Source: an uncultured Clostridia bacterium (lineage in GTDB: Bacteria; Bacillota; Clostridia; RUG12999). Taken from it: 6,440 bases of DNA. Every line of letters starts with the position of its first letter. The stretch's first letter is position 1. The DNA lies in the NCBI GenBank assembly GCA_938005345.1, contig CALLNG010000221.1:1-6440 (forward strand), given 5' to 3'. Position numbers and translations under genes: made by a program. Positions 5,209 to 6,440 of the stretch are shown piece after piece. The notes beneath the pieces are model-generated. The model did not search any database. It saw only the letters and a list, made by a program, of their open reading frames with translations, and was not told the DNA's origin.

Positions 5209-5223
5209 AAACAGAGGTGGCAT

Positions 5224-6440
5224 ATGTTTGTAGATACAGCGCGGCTCTTGGTGGAGTCAGGCAGCGGCGGAAATGGCGCCGTATCATTCCATAGAGAAAA
5301 GTATGTAGCGGCAGGAGGCCCGGACGGCGGCGATGGCGGAAACGGTGGCAATATCGTCTTTCAGGCGGATAGTCAGCTGGCTACTTTGATGGACTTGAAA
5401 TATCGGAAAAAATATAAAGCGGCGGATGGAGAAAACGGCAAGGCAGGAAATTGCCGCGGGAAAAATGCCGAGGATTGTGTGATTCGAGTGCCATGCGGGA
5501 CGATTGTGAAAGATGTGAAAACCGGCAAGATCATTGCAGATTTGACGGAGAATGGACAAACATTCGTAGCGGCGCGCGGTGGCAATGGCGGTTTTGGCAA
5601 TAAAAAGTTTGCCACGCCGACACGGCAAACGCCAAAGTTTGCGAAAGCGGGAATGAAAGGCGTGCAACGGGAAGTGCAGTTGGAATTAAAATTGATTGCG
5701 GACGTGGGATTGTTGGGATTTCCCAACGTTGGGAAATCTACGCTCATATCACGCGTCAGTAAAGCTGCACCCAAAATTGCAAACTACCATTTTACGACCT
5801 TGCAGCCCAATTTGGGCGTGGTCCGGTTAGATGAGGAACGCAGTTTTGTGCTGGCGGATATTCCGGGTATTGTGGAAGGCGCCAGTGAAGGAGTGGGACT
5901 GGGGCATGATTTTTTGCGCCATGTAGAGCGGACACGCCTACTTATCCATGTGGTGGATGTTTCGGGTGTGGAAGGACGCAGCCCAATGGAGGATTTTGAG
6001 ACGATTCATACAGAATTGCAACGCTATAGTGAACGGTTAGCTGGAAAACAGCAAATTATTGCGGCCAATAAGATTGATTTAGGAATGAACATAGAACAGA
6101 AAAACGCGTTTATCGAACAGATGCGGGAGCGTGGATATTTGGTGTTTGAAATTTCTGCTGCCACTGGACAAGGCGTATGGGAATTGATGGAGGCGGCCTA
6201 TCGGCTGCTCCAGAATATTCCTAAAGAAGAAATTCACCAGGTGGAAATACTGGAAGAACCGTCCGAGGAAGGGCCGCAGTTTACAGTGAGTAAACAAGAC
6301 GATGTATTTTTGGTGGAGGGTAGCTATATTGAGCGGCTCATCATGTCAACAAACTTTGACGACCACGAATCGTTTGGGTATTTTCAAAATATGCTGCGGA
6401 AAATTGGCGTTATTGACGAATTGGAGCGCCAAGGAGTTCA
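5224..6440 (+). CDS. obg: GTPase Obg (ribosome assembly GTPase; 3' end outside window)
   Basis: An essential GTPase that binds the 50S subunit late in assembly and links ribosome state to stress and growth. 405 complete residues are present with no stop, out of an expected 420-430. The N-terminal Obg fold (about 1-158) is glycine-rich, with GGPDGGDGGNGGN at 31-43. The G domain shows all motifs: G1 GFPNVGKST (165-173), G2 YHFTTLQPN (188-196), G3 DIPG (212-215), G4 NKID (282-285) and G5 SAA (311-313). An OCT domain begins near 350 and continues to the edge. The ATG at 5224 follows AGAGG (5213-5217) by 6 bases. In many bacteria obg directly follows rpmA; here more than 1.1 kb, including a GNAT gene and a terminator, separates them. 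Arginine codons are almost all CGN. Confidence 0.97.
   Translation, partial: MFVDTARLLVESGSGGNGAVSFHREKYVAAGGPDGGDGGNGGNIVFQADSQLATLMDLKYRKKYKAADGENGKAGNCRGKNAEDCVIRVPCGTIVKDVKTGKIIADLTENGQTFVAARGGNGGFGNKKFATPTRQTPKFAKAGMKGVQREVQLELKLIADVGLLGFPNVGKSTLISRVSKAAPKIANYHFTTLQPNLGVVRLDEERSFVLADIPGIVEGASEGVGLGHDFLRHVERTRLLIHVVDVSGVEGRSPMEDFETIHTELQRYSERLAGKQQIIAANKIDLGMNIEQKNAFIEQMRERGYLVFEISAATGQGVWELMEAAYRLLQNIPKEEIHQVEILEEPSEEGPQFTVSKQDDVFLVEGSYIERLIMSTNFDDHESFGYFQNMLRKIGVIDELERQGV

Larger units (their letters stand above)
4868..5223. other. AT-rich gene-free stretch with palindromes, obg 5' region
   Basis: No supported gene lies in these 356 bases. They contain a weak inverted repeat, AGATTG/CAATCT (4938-4943, 4960-4965), a long imperfect palindrome (4994-5059), a weak possible promoter (5054-5082) and two hairpins just before obg. 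There is no convincing intrinsic terminator directly after the GNAT gene, so some readthrough into obg is possible. Confidence 0.6.

Noticed and set aside
5284..5667. 127-codon open frame on - strand
   Set aside because: Antisense to the glycine-rich Obg domain; its composition is explained by the GGC/GGN codons opposite.
5373..5774. 133-codon open frame on - strand
   Set aside because: Shadow of obg; the + strand frame carries the Obg fold and the P-loop.
1..6440. CRISPR array, tRNA, rRNA, transposase or toxin-antitoxin pair
   Set aside because: No regularly spaced repeats, cloverleaf, rRNA motifs, transposase motifs or paired small genes were seen on either strand.

Overview
The window looks like a chromosomal stretch of a low- to mid-GC Gram-positive anaerobe (Bacillota, probably Clostridia or Negativicutes; the exact genus cannot be read from the sequence). 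Three things support this: the core order rplU-prp-rpmA-obg, an L27 that starts with the cleavable N-terminal peptide typical of Bacillota, and a K+-dependent type of membrane pyrophosphatase common in anaerobes.

Layout. Positions 2-1315 (+) hold the C-terminal two thirds of a membrane ion-pumping pyrophosphatase (hppA), cut by the left edge. A gene-free stretch (1316-1670) follows, with several hairpins ending in a strong intrinsic terminator, between the convergent hppA and MFS genes. Positions 1671-2843 (-) encode a 12-helix MFS transporter of unknown substrate. Divergent sigma-A-type promoters lie back to back at 2910-2938 (-) and 2971-2999 (+). The + promoter is a near-perfect consensus and drives a structured L21 leader, then rplU (L21), prp (cysteine protease that matures L27) and rpmA (L27), closed by a strong terminator at 4058-4092. 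An AT-richer segment (about 4093-5223) then carries a GNAT acetyltransferase with its own promoter, flanked by inverted repeats. The obg GTPase gene starts at 5224 and runs off the right edge about 20 codons before its expected end.

How the genes work together. L21, L27 and Obg are all 50S-subunit components or assembly factors, and Prp removes the L27 N-terminal peptide at a QFF|A site visible here. L21 leader RNA probably provides feedback control, because a 6-bp stem can mask the rplU Shine-Dalgarno sequence. The GNAT gene looks like an accessory insertion separating obg from the ribosomal-protein operon. The pyrophosphatase and the MFS transporter are unrelated neighbours.

I see no clear new defence, mobile or biosynthetic system. 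The most interesting unexplained parts are non-coding: the tandem-hairpin region at 1390-1562, the 11-bp inverted repeat at 4177-4215, and the long imperfect palindrome at 4994-5059.
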